A stretch of 7,792 nucleotides of DNA from CAYGWP01 sp964353455 (GTDB lineage: Bacteria > Planctomycetota > Phycisphaerae > FEN-1346): positions 1 to 7,792 of the forward strand of contig CAYGWP010000196.1 of assembly GCA_964353455.1 (NCBI GenBank), given 5' to 3'. The stretch's first letter is position 1, and the number at the start of each line of letters is the position of its first letter. Positions 1 through 5,549 of the stretch are shown here, in pieces. The notes beneath the pieces are model-generated. The model was not told the DNA's origin, did not search any database, and saw nothing but the letters and a program-made list of their open reading frames with translations. The position numbers were made by a program, and so were the translations under genes.

Positions 1-260
1 CCGATGCGCGTGCAGTTGATGACGTAGTCGGCGCCCTCCAGCGCCCGCCGCCGGTCGAGCGTGGCCGAGATCGTTGCCGGCAGGCGGTTCGTGCGGATGT
101 CCTTCCGGCAGAGCGCAACCACCATGTCAAGGTTGCGCCGCGAGATGTCGGTCATCGCAAAGTGCGTGTCCCTGAGTTCCGGCACGGTCAGGATGTCGCG
201 GAACAGGCGGCGCGTGAATCCCACGCTGCCGCCGCCGATGAAAGCGACCTTGATGGCCAT
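1..260 (-). CDS. Glycoside hydrolase family 4 (alpha-galactosidase/alpha-glucosidase type), N-terminal part
   Basis: The gene starts at ATG 260-258 and runs off the left edge, leaving 86 codons of a family that usually has about 430-480 residues. GH4 enzymes cleave glycosides by an NAD-dependent oxidation-elimination mechanism in the cytoplasm, with a divalent metal. Visible here are the N-terminal Rossmann motif VAFIGGGSVGFTRRL (residues 5-19), the acidic end of the second strand in MTDIS (about residues 36-40) and the GH4-typical GADYVINCTRIG at the cut end, next to the NAD site. GGAGAG at 265-270 is the ribosome binding site. The catalytic metal-binding region is outside the window, so substrate cannot be assigned. 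The MelA/AglA-like wording of the motifs favours an alpha-glycosidase over a phospho-glycosidase, but this is weak. It is divergent from the lyase gene at 592, consistent with a shared glycan-degradation locus. Confidence 0.85.
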   Translation of the reverse strand, partial: MAIKVAFIGGGSVGFTRRLFRDILTVPELRDTHFAMTDISRRNLDMVVALCRKDIRTNRLPATISATLDRRRALEGADYVINCTRI

Positions 261-283
261 CGTGCTCTCCTATTGCATCGCGG

Positions 284-302
284 GTGGCACGCTGTTGCGT
301 GG
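284..302 (-). repeat. GTGGCACG palindromic repeat, left part
   Basis: CACGCTGTTGCGTGG at 288-302 is an exact 15-base match, in opposite orientation, to 4545-4559 in the palindromic cluster upstream of the sigma factor gene. Together with GTGGCACG (284-291) it looks like that cluster's end with an internal deletion of about 6 bases. Its partner end in this gap is at 458-472, with the CCCTCTCCC pair between them. Confidence 0.55.
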
Positions 303-323
303 TACGTGTTTGCCGTCGCGCCG

Positions 324-363
324 TTCACCCCTCTCCCCTCGTGGGAGAGGGGTCGGGGGTGAA
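324..363 (-). repeat. CCCTCTCCC-type intergenic hairpin element, copy 1 (inverted)
   Basis: ACCCCTCTCCC (327-337) and GGGAGAGGGGT (343-353) form a perfect 11-bp stem with loop CTCGT. An outer GTTCACCC/GGGTGAA pairing competes with it. Read on the minus strand it matches the neighbouring copy at 378-426: a C-rich lead, then CTCTCCCAC, AAGGGG-like loop sequence, and GGAGAGGG. Elements of this composition are common non-coding repeats in many GC-rich bacterial genomes. No open reading frame is attached. Confidence 0.7.
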
Positions 364-377
364 GGGCGAGCCACGGC

Positions 378-426
378 AACCCCTCACCCGGCCTTCGGCC
401 ACCCTCTCCCACAAGGGGAGAGGGTT
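378..426 (+). repeat. CCCTCTCCC-type intergenic hairpin element, copy 2
   Basis: The element has a small hairpin GGCC-TTC-GGCC (390-400) followed by the main stem ACCCTCTCCC (401-410) pairing with GGGAGAGGGT (416-425) around loop ACAAG. It lies tail to tail with copy 1, about 15 bases apart, so the pair can also form a larger cruciform. It sits about 100 bases upstream of the lyase promoter, too far to be a leader structure of that transcript. Confidence 0.7.
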
Positions 427-457
427 AACGGCACGGCACACGCTAGACACGTGCGTT

Positions 458-472
458 GCGTGGCCGTGCCAC
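458..472 (+). repeat. GCGTGGCCGTGCCAC repeat, right part
   Basis: This 15-mer is identical to 4555-4569 and to the reverse complement of 4486-4500. With 284-291 (GTGGCACG) it forms the outer arms of an imperfect palindrome enclosing the CCCTCTCCC hairpin pair. Confidence 0.6.
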
Positions 473-527
473 ACTCGTGCGCCGAGCCTATATACCGGCC
501 GCGCGGCGAGTTGGCAAGCAAACACTA

Positions 528-555
528 TTGCCCGCGGAATGAGCGCCTGTACAAT
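528..555 (+). promoter_or_regulatory. Candidate sigma-70-type promoter of the lyase gene
   Basis: TTGCCC (528-533) and TACAAT (550-555) are separated by 16 bases. The -10 box matches the consensus at 5 of 6 positions, the -35 box at 4 of 6. The predicted start near 562 gives a leader of about 30 bases carrying GAAAGGA (578-584), 7 bases before the ATG. It was found by eye and is unproven. Confidence 0.45.
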
Positions 556-591
556 GAGACCGCGCTACACCATTCCCGAAAGGATGCATCC

Positions 592-2589
592 ATGCGTCAC
601 CTCGCAGGGGCGATGTTTATCTTGCTCCTCACTGCCGTGCAGATGATGGGGCAGGAGATTCCGAAGGGCGCGCCGCGGATTCCGAGCGGCTCCTGGGGGC
701 CTATGCTCAAGGCCCATCCCCGCCTGTACGGTTCGAAGGAGTACCTACAGGCCCTCGCAAAGGCCAAGCCGGAAGCATACAAGGAAATCCGCAAGGACGA
801 GTCGGTCCTGGGCGTCGGCATCACGCACGCCGTCGAGGGCGCGCCGCGCGAGAAGATTCAGCCGCTCATCGGCTATGCCCGGCAACGGGTTGCGGCCGGC
901 ATCACGAACGCCCACCAGAGCACGCACCTTGCCCTGACCCAGGTCGCGCTGGTTTACGACTTCTTCTACGATGTCCTTACGCCCGACGACCGCCGCGCGA
1001 TGATCGAGTGGCTGAACGGCCACCTGGGGCGGTACGCCGCCGATGAGGGCGCGTTCCACAATTCCACGATGTCGAAGATCGAGTGCTTCCTCCAGGTCGC
1101 CTACGCGACCGCCGGCGACAACCCGCGGGCGATGGAGTTTCGCGACTACGCACTGAAGAAACTCTACGAGGGCGGCGTGCTGCCGGTGCTCGCGGAGTTC
1201 GGCGCCGGCGGTGGATACACCGAGTGCGGCTGGTACACGCGGGGGTGCCTCTGGAACCTCGTCAAGGGCCTTGAGATGGCCCGGCGGTTCGACGGATACG
1301 ACGGCTATGCGAAGGCCCCGCGGTTCTTCTACCAGCGCCTGGCATACGAGGTGCTCCAGCCGTATCCCGGCTTCGGCGAATACGGGGCCGAGCATTACGC
1401 CGTGGAGGGCGACGGGGCGAACACATACGGCGGCCACGTGGAATACCCGCATCACACGCGGACGATGCTGGCGCAGTATTTCCGCGGGTCGGAACTGGCG
1501 CGGTACGCGATGGCCAGGCGCCGCAAGGGATCGAACATAGATGCACGAATACAGTTGTTCCTGTGGGAGGAAGAACCGGACCAGGCGGCGGACATCCGGA
1601 CGTTTCCGCTGTCGCACGCCGCTGTCGGCATCGGCCGGGTGTACGCGCGGAGCGACTGGTCGGACGGTGCGACGTGGCTGCGCTTTGAGTGCGGCCCGTT
1701 CTGGAACAACCACCAGCACTACGAGGTGGGGAACTTCGAGATCTTCCGCTACGAGCCGCTGGCCACCGAGAGCGGCGAGTACAAGGACTACCTCGACAGC
1801 CACGCCGTCAACTGGCTACAGAGGACGATTGCCCATAACTGTATTCTTGTGTATCAGCCGGACGAGACCTGGACTCACCTCCGCGACGGCGGGCGCAACA
1901 AGTACGCCAACGACGGTGGCCAGAATATGCGGGGCGCGTGGCCTACCCAGACCCTCGACCAGTGGAACGCCAACCGGCAGGCTTTCGACCGGGGCACGCT
2001 TGTGGCGTACCAGAACCAGCCGGAGTTCCTCTACGTGGCCGGCGACTGCACGAAGGCGTACCTGCCGGGCAAGGTGACGTTCTGGATCCGCCAGATCGTT
2101 TTCATCAGGCCGGGGACGTTCATCATCTTCGACCGCGTCGCCGCCGGCAGGCCCGAGTACGAGAAGACGTGGCTCCTCCATACGCGCAATGAGCCGCGGA
2201 TTCAGGGCACGTCGGTCGCGGTCACCAATGGCAAGGGTCGGATGGCGGTCGAAACGCTGCTGCCGGAGCGGCCAGTCATCCGCAAGGTGGAGGGGTACAC
2301 GTATCGCGGCCAATCGTTTCCCGCGCCGCAGTCTAACCTTACGCCGCTGGCCAGCCGCTGGCGGGTCGAGGTCTTGCCGCCTGAGCCGCGGACCGAAGAC
2401 ATCTTCCTCCACGTGATCCAGACGGTTGACACACCGCAGCCCGCAGAGGTCATCCAGAAGAACGGGCAGGTGGGCGCGAAAGTTGGCGCGGCCGAGGTCC
2501 TCTTCAGCGGCAAGGTCGGCGGGACGATTCAGGTCGGCGGGAAGGTTGTGCCGCTCAAAGCGGGCGTCGTGACGGGGAAGTACGAGTAA
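592..2589 (+). CDS. Secreted heparinase II/III-like polysaccharide lyase
   Basis: This 665-residue protein has a signal peptide (residues 1 to about 20, hydrophobic core FILLLTAV, probable cleavage near VQMMGQ), so it is exported. The first half is the helical toroid typical of these lyases: HPRLYG near residue 43, FHN (155-157), GGGYTECGWYTRG (206-218) and YPHH (285-288). The second half is the beta-sandwich heparinase II/III domain with NNHQHYEVGNFEIF (372-385), E393 and AHN (414-416). Such enzymes break uronate-containing polysaccharides by beta-elimination. By analogy with Pedobacter heparinase II, H156, a tyrosine among 209-215 and H374 may be catalytic, and H376, E393 and H415 may hold the structural zinc; this is inference. 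The true substrate (heparin-like, alginate-like or other) cannot be read. I chose ATG 592 because a signal peptide and GAAAGGA follow from it; the frame stays open upstream to before base 61, but that part overlaps GH4 and repeats. It ends convergent with the gene at 2695. Confidence 0.85.
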   Translation: MRHLAGAMFILLLTAVQMMGQEIPKGAPRIPSGSWGPMLKAHPRLYGSKEYLQALAKAKPEAYKEIRKDESVLGVGITHAVEGAPREKIQPLIGYARQRVAAGITNAHQSTHLALTQVALVYDFFYDVLTPDDRRAMIEWLNGHLGRYAADEGAFHNSTMSKIECFLQVAYATAGDNPRAMEFRDYALKKLYEGGVLPVLAEFGAGGGYTECGWYTRGCLWNLVKGLEMARRFDGYDGYAKAPRFFYQRLAYEVLQPYPGFGEYGAEHYAVEGDGANTYGGHVEYPHHTRTMLAQYFRGSELARYAMARRRKGSNIDARIQLFLWEEEPDQAADIRTFPLSHAAVGIGRVYARSDWSDGATWLRFECGPFWNNHQHYEVGNFEIFRYEPLATESGEYKDYLDSHAVNWLQRTIAHNCILVYQPDETWTHLRDGGRNKYANDGGQNMRGAWPTQTLDQWNANRQAFDRGTLVAYQNQPEFLYVAGDCTKAYLPGKVTFWIRQIVFIRPGTFIIFDRVAAGRPEYEKTWLLHTRNEPRIQGTSVAVTNGKGRMAVETLLPERPVIRKVEGYTYRGQSFPAPQSNLTPLASRWRVEVLPPEPRTEDIFLHVIQTVDTPQPAEVIQKNGQVGAKVGAAEVLFSGKVGGTIQVGGKVVPLKAGVVTGKYE

Positions 2590-2608
2590 GGGCTTCTGAT
2601 GAAGATTC

Positions 2609-2652
2609 GCGCGGCGGGCGAAGAAAATGAGCGCGGCGGGCGAAGGAAATGA
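2609..2652 (+). repeat. 22-bp tandem repeat, two full units
   Basis: Units 2609-2630 and 2631-2652 both begin GCGCGGCGGGCGAAG and end AAATGA, differing at one base (A or G at unit position 16). A third unit begins at 2653 with GCGCGGCGGG and diverges into the left arm of the hairpin at 2653-2680. Two short stop-containing copies next to a palindrome suggest slippage or rearrangement at a repeat end rather than a coding role. Confidence 0.75.
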
Positions 2653-2680
2653 GCGCGGCGGGTCTCCGGACCCGCCGCGC
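2653..2680. terminator. Hairpin between convergent genes, possible bidirectional terminator (repeat-family member)
   Basis: GCGCGGCGGGTC (2653-2664) pairs perfectly over 12 bp with GACCCGCCGCGC (2669-2680), loop TCCG. It lies 14 bases beyond the stop of the discoidin gene and 63 bases beyond the lyase stop, so it could end both transcripts. Neither side has a true T-tract (GTTCCTTC on plus, CTCATTTCC on minus). It is 26/28 identical to 5550-5577 read on the other strand, including most of the loop, which points to a dispersed repeat. Confidence 0.55.
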
Positions 2681-2694
2681 GTTCCTTCGGATGA

Positions 2695-3768
2695 TTACTC
2701 GAACATGGGTTTCGGCAACTGGACGCTCAGCGGAACGGGCTTTGCCGCAGGGGCGGCCGCGGTCGGTTTGCCGTGGACCTCGACCTCGATGTAGTGGTTC
2801 TGGTCGTTCGCGGTGTTTCCGCGCGAGTACAGCCGCACGTAGCGGGCGGCGGCGCCCTTGGCGTCGATGAGTCGGCCGCGGTAGTCCTCGATGTACTCAA
2901 GGTCGCTTCCGATGCCCAGGCCGGCGGAGTTGTCGTAATCGTTATTGTAGAGCGTGCGGACGCCCTCGATGAAGTCGGGGTCGTCGGCCACCTGGACGAC
3001 CACATCGTGATATACGCGGCCCTCGCCGTGGTAGTGCCAGACGAGTATGGCGTAGATCGTGCAGGCGCGGCCGAGGTCGATCTGCACGAACTGGCGATTG
3101 GGGCCGAGTTCCACGTAACTGCCATCAGTGCCTTCCTTGTCGCCGTCGGTGATGCACCGCAGTTCGCCGATAATCGGTTCAGCGTCGCTTGCCGTGACCG
3201 GCCTGCCCGTGGAGAGGTTCACCGTTCCTTCGGGGACCATGAAGGGCGGGCGCGGCCGATCGACGTACTTCTCAAGATACGGTGACGCGGGGATGTTCTT
3301 CGGCGTGCCCTCGAACATGGCCTTGGGGTACGCGATGGCGAGGGCGACCATCTTCTCCGAGGCGGCCGGGGGCACGGCGGCAGGCATTCCGGGAGCGGGT
3401 GTTGCCGCCGGCACTGGCGGCGGCGCGGTCCCCTGGAACTCCGGCCCAGGCTGCTTGGCCGACTGGCCGACGGAGTCGCTGGGTCCTTGGGACACCGTCA
3501 GCGGCGCACCGGCGAACTTCTGCTTGACCAGCGTGTAGATGGCCGGGCCACCTACCAGGAGGATTATCGCTGCGGCGGCCGCCAGCCACGGCGCGGCCCG
3601 CCGCAGCGTCCACGGCTTCGCGCCGCTGCCAGATGCGGCACGCTCGGCGCGGAGTTCCCGCCTCATGCGGCCAAGCAGGTCCTCGACGAACGCGCTGCGG
3701 GGCAGGGGGGCGGCGTAGCCGGCGTGAAGGAGCCGGGCGAGGTCGGCTTCACTATCGAATGCAGACAT
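2695..3768 (-). CDS. Membrane-anchored anti-sigma-like protein with extracytoplasmic discoidin-like domain
   Basis: The protein has 357 residues. An N-terminal cytosolic segment (1-56) is rich in charged residues with FVEDLLGRMRREL (27-39), a likely sigma-binding helix. One transmembrane helix follows (about 57-81), then a Pro/Ala-rich linker (about 105-137) and a domain at about 182-334 resembling F5/8 type C (discoidin, galactose-binding-like) folds: NLSTGRPVTASD, ITDGD, VQIDLG, RYVRLYS and HYIEVEVHG. No HxxxCxxC zinc anti-sigma motif is present, so the anti-sigma role rests on topology and on its position 54 bases after an ECF sigma gene. The outer domain would face the periplasm and could bind glycan. 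It starts at ATG 3768 with GAAAGGAAA at 3776-3784. The peptide YPKAMFEGTPKN (147-158) is echoed at the extreme C-terminus as LPKPMFE before the stop. It could instead be a sigma-linked surface protein with no regulatory role. Confidence 0.7.
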   Translation of the reverse strand: MSAFDSEADLARLLHAGYAAPLPRSAFVEDLLGRMRRELRAERAASGSGAKPWTLRRAAPWLAAAAAIILLVGGPAIYTLVKQKFAGAPLTVSQGPSDSVGQSAKQPGPEFQGTAPPPVPAATPAPGMPAAVPPAASEKMVALAIAYPKAMFEGTPKNIPASPYLEKYVDRPRPPFMVPEGTVNLSTGRPVTASDAEPIIGELRCITDGDKEGTDGSYVELGPNRQFVQIDLGRACTIYAILVWHYHGEGRVYHDVVVQVADDPDFIEGVRTLYNNDYDNSAGLGIGSDLEYIEDYRGRLIDAKGAAARYVRLYSRGNTANDQNHYIEVEVHGKPTAAAPAAKPVPLSVQLPKPMFE

Positions 3769-3790
3769 GGCTGCGTTTCCTTTCGTTCGG

Positions 3791-3812
3791 CCCCCGGTGT
3801 ATTCACCGGGGG
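3791..3812. promoter_or_regulatory. Intercistronic hairpin between sigma and anti-sigma-like genes
   Basis: CCCCCGGTG (3791-3799) and CACCGGGGG (3804-3812) form a perfect 9-bp stem with a 4-base loop. In the transcript it lies 10 bases after the sigma stop and 6 bases before the GAAAGGAAA ribosome binding site of the next gene. On the minus strand it lacks a U-tract, so it is more likely to affect mRNA stability or the sigma to anti-sigma ratio than to terminate fully. Confidence 0.55.
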
Positions 3813-3822
3813 TTAAATGTGA

Positions 3823-4371
3823 CTAACTGGTGCGTTCGTACTCGGCGCGGAACGATTGCCGCGCCCGGTACAGCGTCGCCTCGACGGCCTTCTCTGTGCG
3901 GCCCATGCGTCCCGCGATATCGCGGACCGAGAGGTCCTCGAGGTACTTCCACTCGAGTGTGAGGCGCTGGTCGTCCGGCAGGCGATCCATGACGGCCGTG
4001 ACGCGGGCCCGCGTCTCTGCCGCCTCCACCGGGGCGGCCGGGTCGGCGGCGGGCGATGGATCCCGTTCGCCCTCCGCCTGTGTCGGGTCGGCCGAAGGCT
4101 GCCTGCCGGTTCGCCGGCGGTGATCGGCCACCTTGTGTCGGGCGATGCCGATGAGCCACCCGCCCACGCTGCCGCCGGTCGGGTCGAGCCGTGCCGCCTG
4201 GCGCACGGCCGCCAGGAAGGTTTCGCCGACCACATCCTCAGCGGCGGCGGAGTTGCCGGCAAGTTGGGCGTAGGCGTACCGCCAGACGGAAGGGAGGTGC
4301 CTGCGGTAGAGGGTCTCGAGGGCCGCCTCGTCGCCTGCCTGGACGGCGCGGATGAGTTCGGCGTCCGTCAC
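3823..4371 (-). CDS. ECF-family RNA polymerase sigma factor
   Basis: This 182-residue sigma-70-family protein directs RNA polymerase to a dedicated promoter set. Region 2 spans about residues 4-87, with LYRRHLPSVWRYAY, AEDVVGETFLAAV (44-56) and GGWLIGIARHKVADHRRR (70-87). An Ala/Pro-rich linker (about 91-118) joins it to region 4 (about 121-175), with LPDDQRLTLEWKYLEDLSV and the helix-turn-helix IAGRMGRTEKAVEATLYRAR. I chose the GTG at 4371 because GGAGG lies 5 bases upstream and the protein then begins TDAELIRAVQAGDEAA, as ECF factors do. A TTG at 4419 would add 16 residues but has no good ribosome binding site. The next gene, 54 bases downstream, encodes a membrane protein that probably holds this factor inactive. 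No clear autoregulated promoter was recognised upstream. Confidence 0.9.
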   Translation of the reverse strand: MTDAELIRAVQAGDEAALETLYRRHLPSVWRYAYAQLAGNSAAAEDVVGETFLAAVRQAARLDPTGGSVGGWLIGIARHKVADHRRRTGRQPSADPTQAEGERDPSPAADPAAPVEAAETRARVTAVMDRLPDDQRLTLEWKYLEDLSVRDIAGRMGRTEKAVEATLYRARQSFRAEYERTS

Positions 4372-4376
4372 GCGAG

Positions 4377-4381
4377 CCTCC
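4377..4381 (-). promoter_or_regulatory. Ribosome binding site that decides the sigma factor start
   Basis: GGAGG on the minus strand sits 5 bases before GTG 4371. A strong site at this spacing favours GTG 4371 over the upstream TTG 4419. Confidence 0.6.
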
Positions 4382-4485
4382 GTTTCCGAACGCCCCTGGG
4401 GTTGCGATGCATCGGCCAATGCTCGCCACTACATTAACCTCGCGGCAGAGGGGGAAATCACGCAGGAAATCTGCGTTACTTACGG

Positions 4486-4569
4486 GTGGCACGGCCACGC
4501 TTTGCCTTTGCGTGGCCGTGGTTGCGCCCGAGCGAGGGCCACGGCCACGCAACAGCGTGGCCGTGCCAC
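4486..4569. repeat. Four-arm palindromic cluster (GTGGCACGGCCACGC / GCGTGGCCGTGCCAC)
   Basis: Four alternating arms are present: 4486-4500, 4510-4521, 4539-4550 and 4555-4569. Adjacent arms make two 11-bp hairpins (4490-4520 with a 9-base loop; 4540-4565 with loop AACA), while the outermost 15-base arms are exact reverse complements and could close the whole unit as a cruciform. The right arm recurs exactly at 458-472, and 4545-4559 recurs inverted at 288-302, so this is a dispersed element. No coding sequence is inside. Confidence 0.75.
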
Positions 4570-4612
4570 GCCCCAGACTTATGCGGTACCAGCAAATCCG
4601 GGCGCAAAAAGG

Positions 4613-4640
4613 GCGCGGCAGGTCGGCAGGCCCGCCGCGC
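4613..4640. repeat. Imperfect GCGCGGC...GCCGCGC hairpin, third family member
   Basis: GCGCGGCAGGTC pairs with GGCCCGCCGCGC around loop GGCA, with one A/C mismatch and one T-G pair. It resembles the hairpins at 2653-2680 and 5550-5577 in stem sequence and 28-base length. It lies about 60 bases beyond the ThuA stop. Confidence 0.55.
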
Positions 4641-4661
4641 TTGGGCTCCTCTCTTCGGGCG

Positions 4662-4684
4662 CACGGCCGGGCAAGCCGGCCGTG
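4662..4684 (-). terminator. Possible ThuA terminator hairpin
   Basis: CACGGCCGG (4662-4670) and CCGGCCGTG (4676-4684) form a perfect 9-bp stem with a 5-base loop, starting 17 bases after the ThuA stop codon in the direction of transcription. There is no T-tract after it, so intrinsic termination is uncertain. Confidence 0.4.
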
Positions 4685-4701
4685 GCACACAGGAGTGCCG
4701 C

Positions 4702-5454
4702 TTACTTCTTGGGCGGAATCGGACTCAGCGGCACTTTCACGTTCGGGCACGCCAGGCTGTACGGGCTGCCGACGGGGCGGGCGGCCCAGCGGCAGGCGTT
4801 CGCCAGGACCTTGATGACGTTGGCATCGTAATAGATCGGGAAGGTCTCGTGTCCGGGGCGGAAGTAGAAGACCTTTCCCTTGCCGCGGTTCCAGCAGCAG
4901 CCGGAGCGGAACACGTCGCCGCCCTCGAACCAACTGATAAAGATAAGTTCATCGGGCTGCGGAACGTCGAAGAATTCGCCGTACATCTCGGTGTGTTCGA
5001 GTTCGAAGCATTCGCCCAGCCCCTCGACGATGGGGTGGCCGGGGCTCGTGACCCAGAGTCGTTCGCGTTCGGCGGCCTCTCGCCACTTCAGGCCGCAGCC
5101 CGTGCCCATCATGCGCTTGAAGATCTTCGAGTGGTGGCCGGAGTGGAGGACGATGAGGCCCATTCCCTCAAGGACGTGCTTCTGGACGCGGTCAACGATC
5201 TCGTCCTTCACGTCCTTGTGCGCCATGTGGCCCCACCACGTGAGGACATCGGTCGATTTCAGCACTTCCTCGGAGAGACCGTGCTCGGCGTCCTCATCGA
5301 CCGTGGCGGTCTTGACGATTTCGATGTCGGGGAATTTCTTGAGGGCCGCCGCGATCTGCCCGTGAATCCCCTTCGGGTACACCTTGGCCACCTCGGGGTG
5401 TGTCTTCTCGTGACGGCCTTCGTTCCAGACGGTGACGCGGATCTTCCTGGCCAC
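4702..5454 (-). CDS. ThuA-like sugar-metabolism protein
   Basis: This 250-residue cytosolic protein (no signal peptide) belongs to the ThuA family, which has a class I glutamine amidotransferase-like fold and was named from rhizobial trehalose use. Family features are the first strand IRVTVWNEGRHE (5-16), TWWGHMAHKDV (72-82), GLIVLHSGHHSK (99-110, at the position of the nucleophile turn but with HSGH rather than a Cys), SPGHPIVEGL (137-146), SWFEGGDVFRSG (174-185) and YFRPGHETFPIYYD (197-210). The length is normal for the family. The start is GTG 5454, with GAAAGGAA at 5461-5468 six bases upstream; a longer frame to 5484 would contain that site and is rejected. Related proteins are thought to act on keto-sugar derivatives, but the reaction here is not readable. 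It is monocistronic by spacing: its own promoter lies upstream and a hairpin downstream. Confidence 0.85.
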   Translation of the reverse strand: MARKIRVTVWNEGRHEKTHPEVAKVYPKGIHGQIAAALKKFPDIEIVKTATVDEDAEHGLSEEVLKSTDVLTWWGHMAHKDVKDEIVDRVQKHVLEGMGLIVLHSGHHSKIFKRMMGTGCGLKWREAAERERLWVTSPGHPIVEGLGECFELEHTEMYGEFFDVPQPDELIFISWFEGGDVFRSGCCWNRGKGKVFYFRPGHETFPIYYDANVIKVLANACRWAARPVGSPYSLACPNVKVPLSPIPPKK

Positions 5455-5492
5455 GGCGTGTTCCTTTCGTTGACGGCGGTGCACGGGGAGAG

Positions 5493-5520
5493 ATTTTCCG
5501 GCTCAATTGAAGCGGGTCAA
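5493..5520 (-). promoter_or_regulatory. Candidate promoter of the ThuA gene
   Basis: On the minus strand, TTGACC (5520-5515) and GAAAAT (5498-5493) are 16 bases apart. The -35 box matches at 5 of 6 positions, the -10 box at 4 of 6. The predicted leader is about 32 bases, much like that of the lyase gene. Confidence 0.4.
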
Positions 5521-5549
5521 GGCAATTCCTGACGACGCTGCCCCGTTTG

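Larger units (their letters stand above)
261..591. other. Divergent intergenic region with nested palindromic repeats
   Basis: This 331-base stretch separates the GH4 gene (minus) and the lyase gene (plus). From left to right it holds a short GTGGCACG repeat end (284-302), an inverted pair of CCCTCTCCC hairpins (324-426), the matching GCGTGGCCGTGCCAC repeat end (458-472), a sigma-70-like promoter (528-555) and the lyase ribosome binding site GAAAGGA (578-584). An open frame continuous with the lyase crosses the whole region, but it runs through the repeats and is antisense to GH4. I do not take it as coding. I see no clear promoter for GH4. Confidence 0.7.
2590..2694. other. Convergent intergenic region with tandem repeat and hairpin
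   Basis: The 105 bases between two convergent stop codons are mostly occupied by two 22-base tandem units and a 28-base hairpin (separate entries). No gene is visible. Confidence 0.7.
4372..4701. other. Intergenic region of palindromes upstream of the sigma gene
   Basis: No gene is supported in these 330 bases. On the minus strand, from the ThuA stop, they hold a hairpin (4662-4684), an imperfect GCGCGGC hairpin (4613-4640), a four-arm palindromic cluster (4486-4569), a small inverted repeat ACGCAG-N5-CTGCGT (4460-4476) and the sigma ribosome binding site. The sigma promoter should lie between about 4390 and 4485, but I see no convincing -35/-10 pair. Confidence 0.6.

Noticed and set aside
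324..472. CRISPR-like or tRNA-like structure in the repeat-rich divergent region.
   Set aside because: The repeats are inverted palindromes of different types, not regularly spaced direct repeats, and no cloverleaf or anticodon arm can be drawn.
61..591. The lyase frame stays open upstream and would give an 842-residue protein.
   Set aside because: The extension is antisense to the GH4 N-terminus and runs through hairpin repeats; the signal peptide, ribosome binding site and promoter all point to ATG 592.
745..1803. Long open frame (352 codons) opposite the lyase gene.
   Set aside because: It is a GC-rich mirror of a clear lyase; its sequence is Val/Arg/Ala-biased with no recognisable domain.
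3600..3768. Zinc-type anti-sigma (ZAS) domain in the N-terminus of the discoidin protein.
   Set aside because: There is no HxxxCxxC motif, and no cysteine at all in the cytosolic segment.
4372..4419. TTG start at 4419 for the sigma factor.
   Set aside because: No good ribosome binding site precedes it, while GTG 4371 has GGAGG at 5 bases and gives a typical ECF N-terminus.
4460..4476. ACGCAG-N5-CTGCGT inverted repeat and two GATTTCC words upstream of the sigma gene as an operator or ECF promoter.
   Set aside because: The arms are only 6 bases and no -10 partner is evident; chance occurrence is likely in this composition.
4486..5532. Open frame of 348 codons opposite the ThuA gene.
   Set aside because: It starts inside the palindromic cluster and mirrors a well-supported ThuA protein; composition is low-complexity Val/Asp/Ala.
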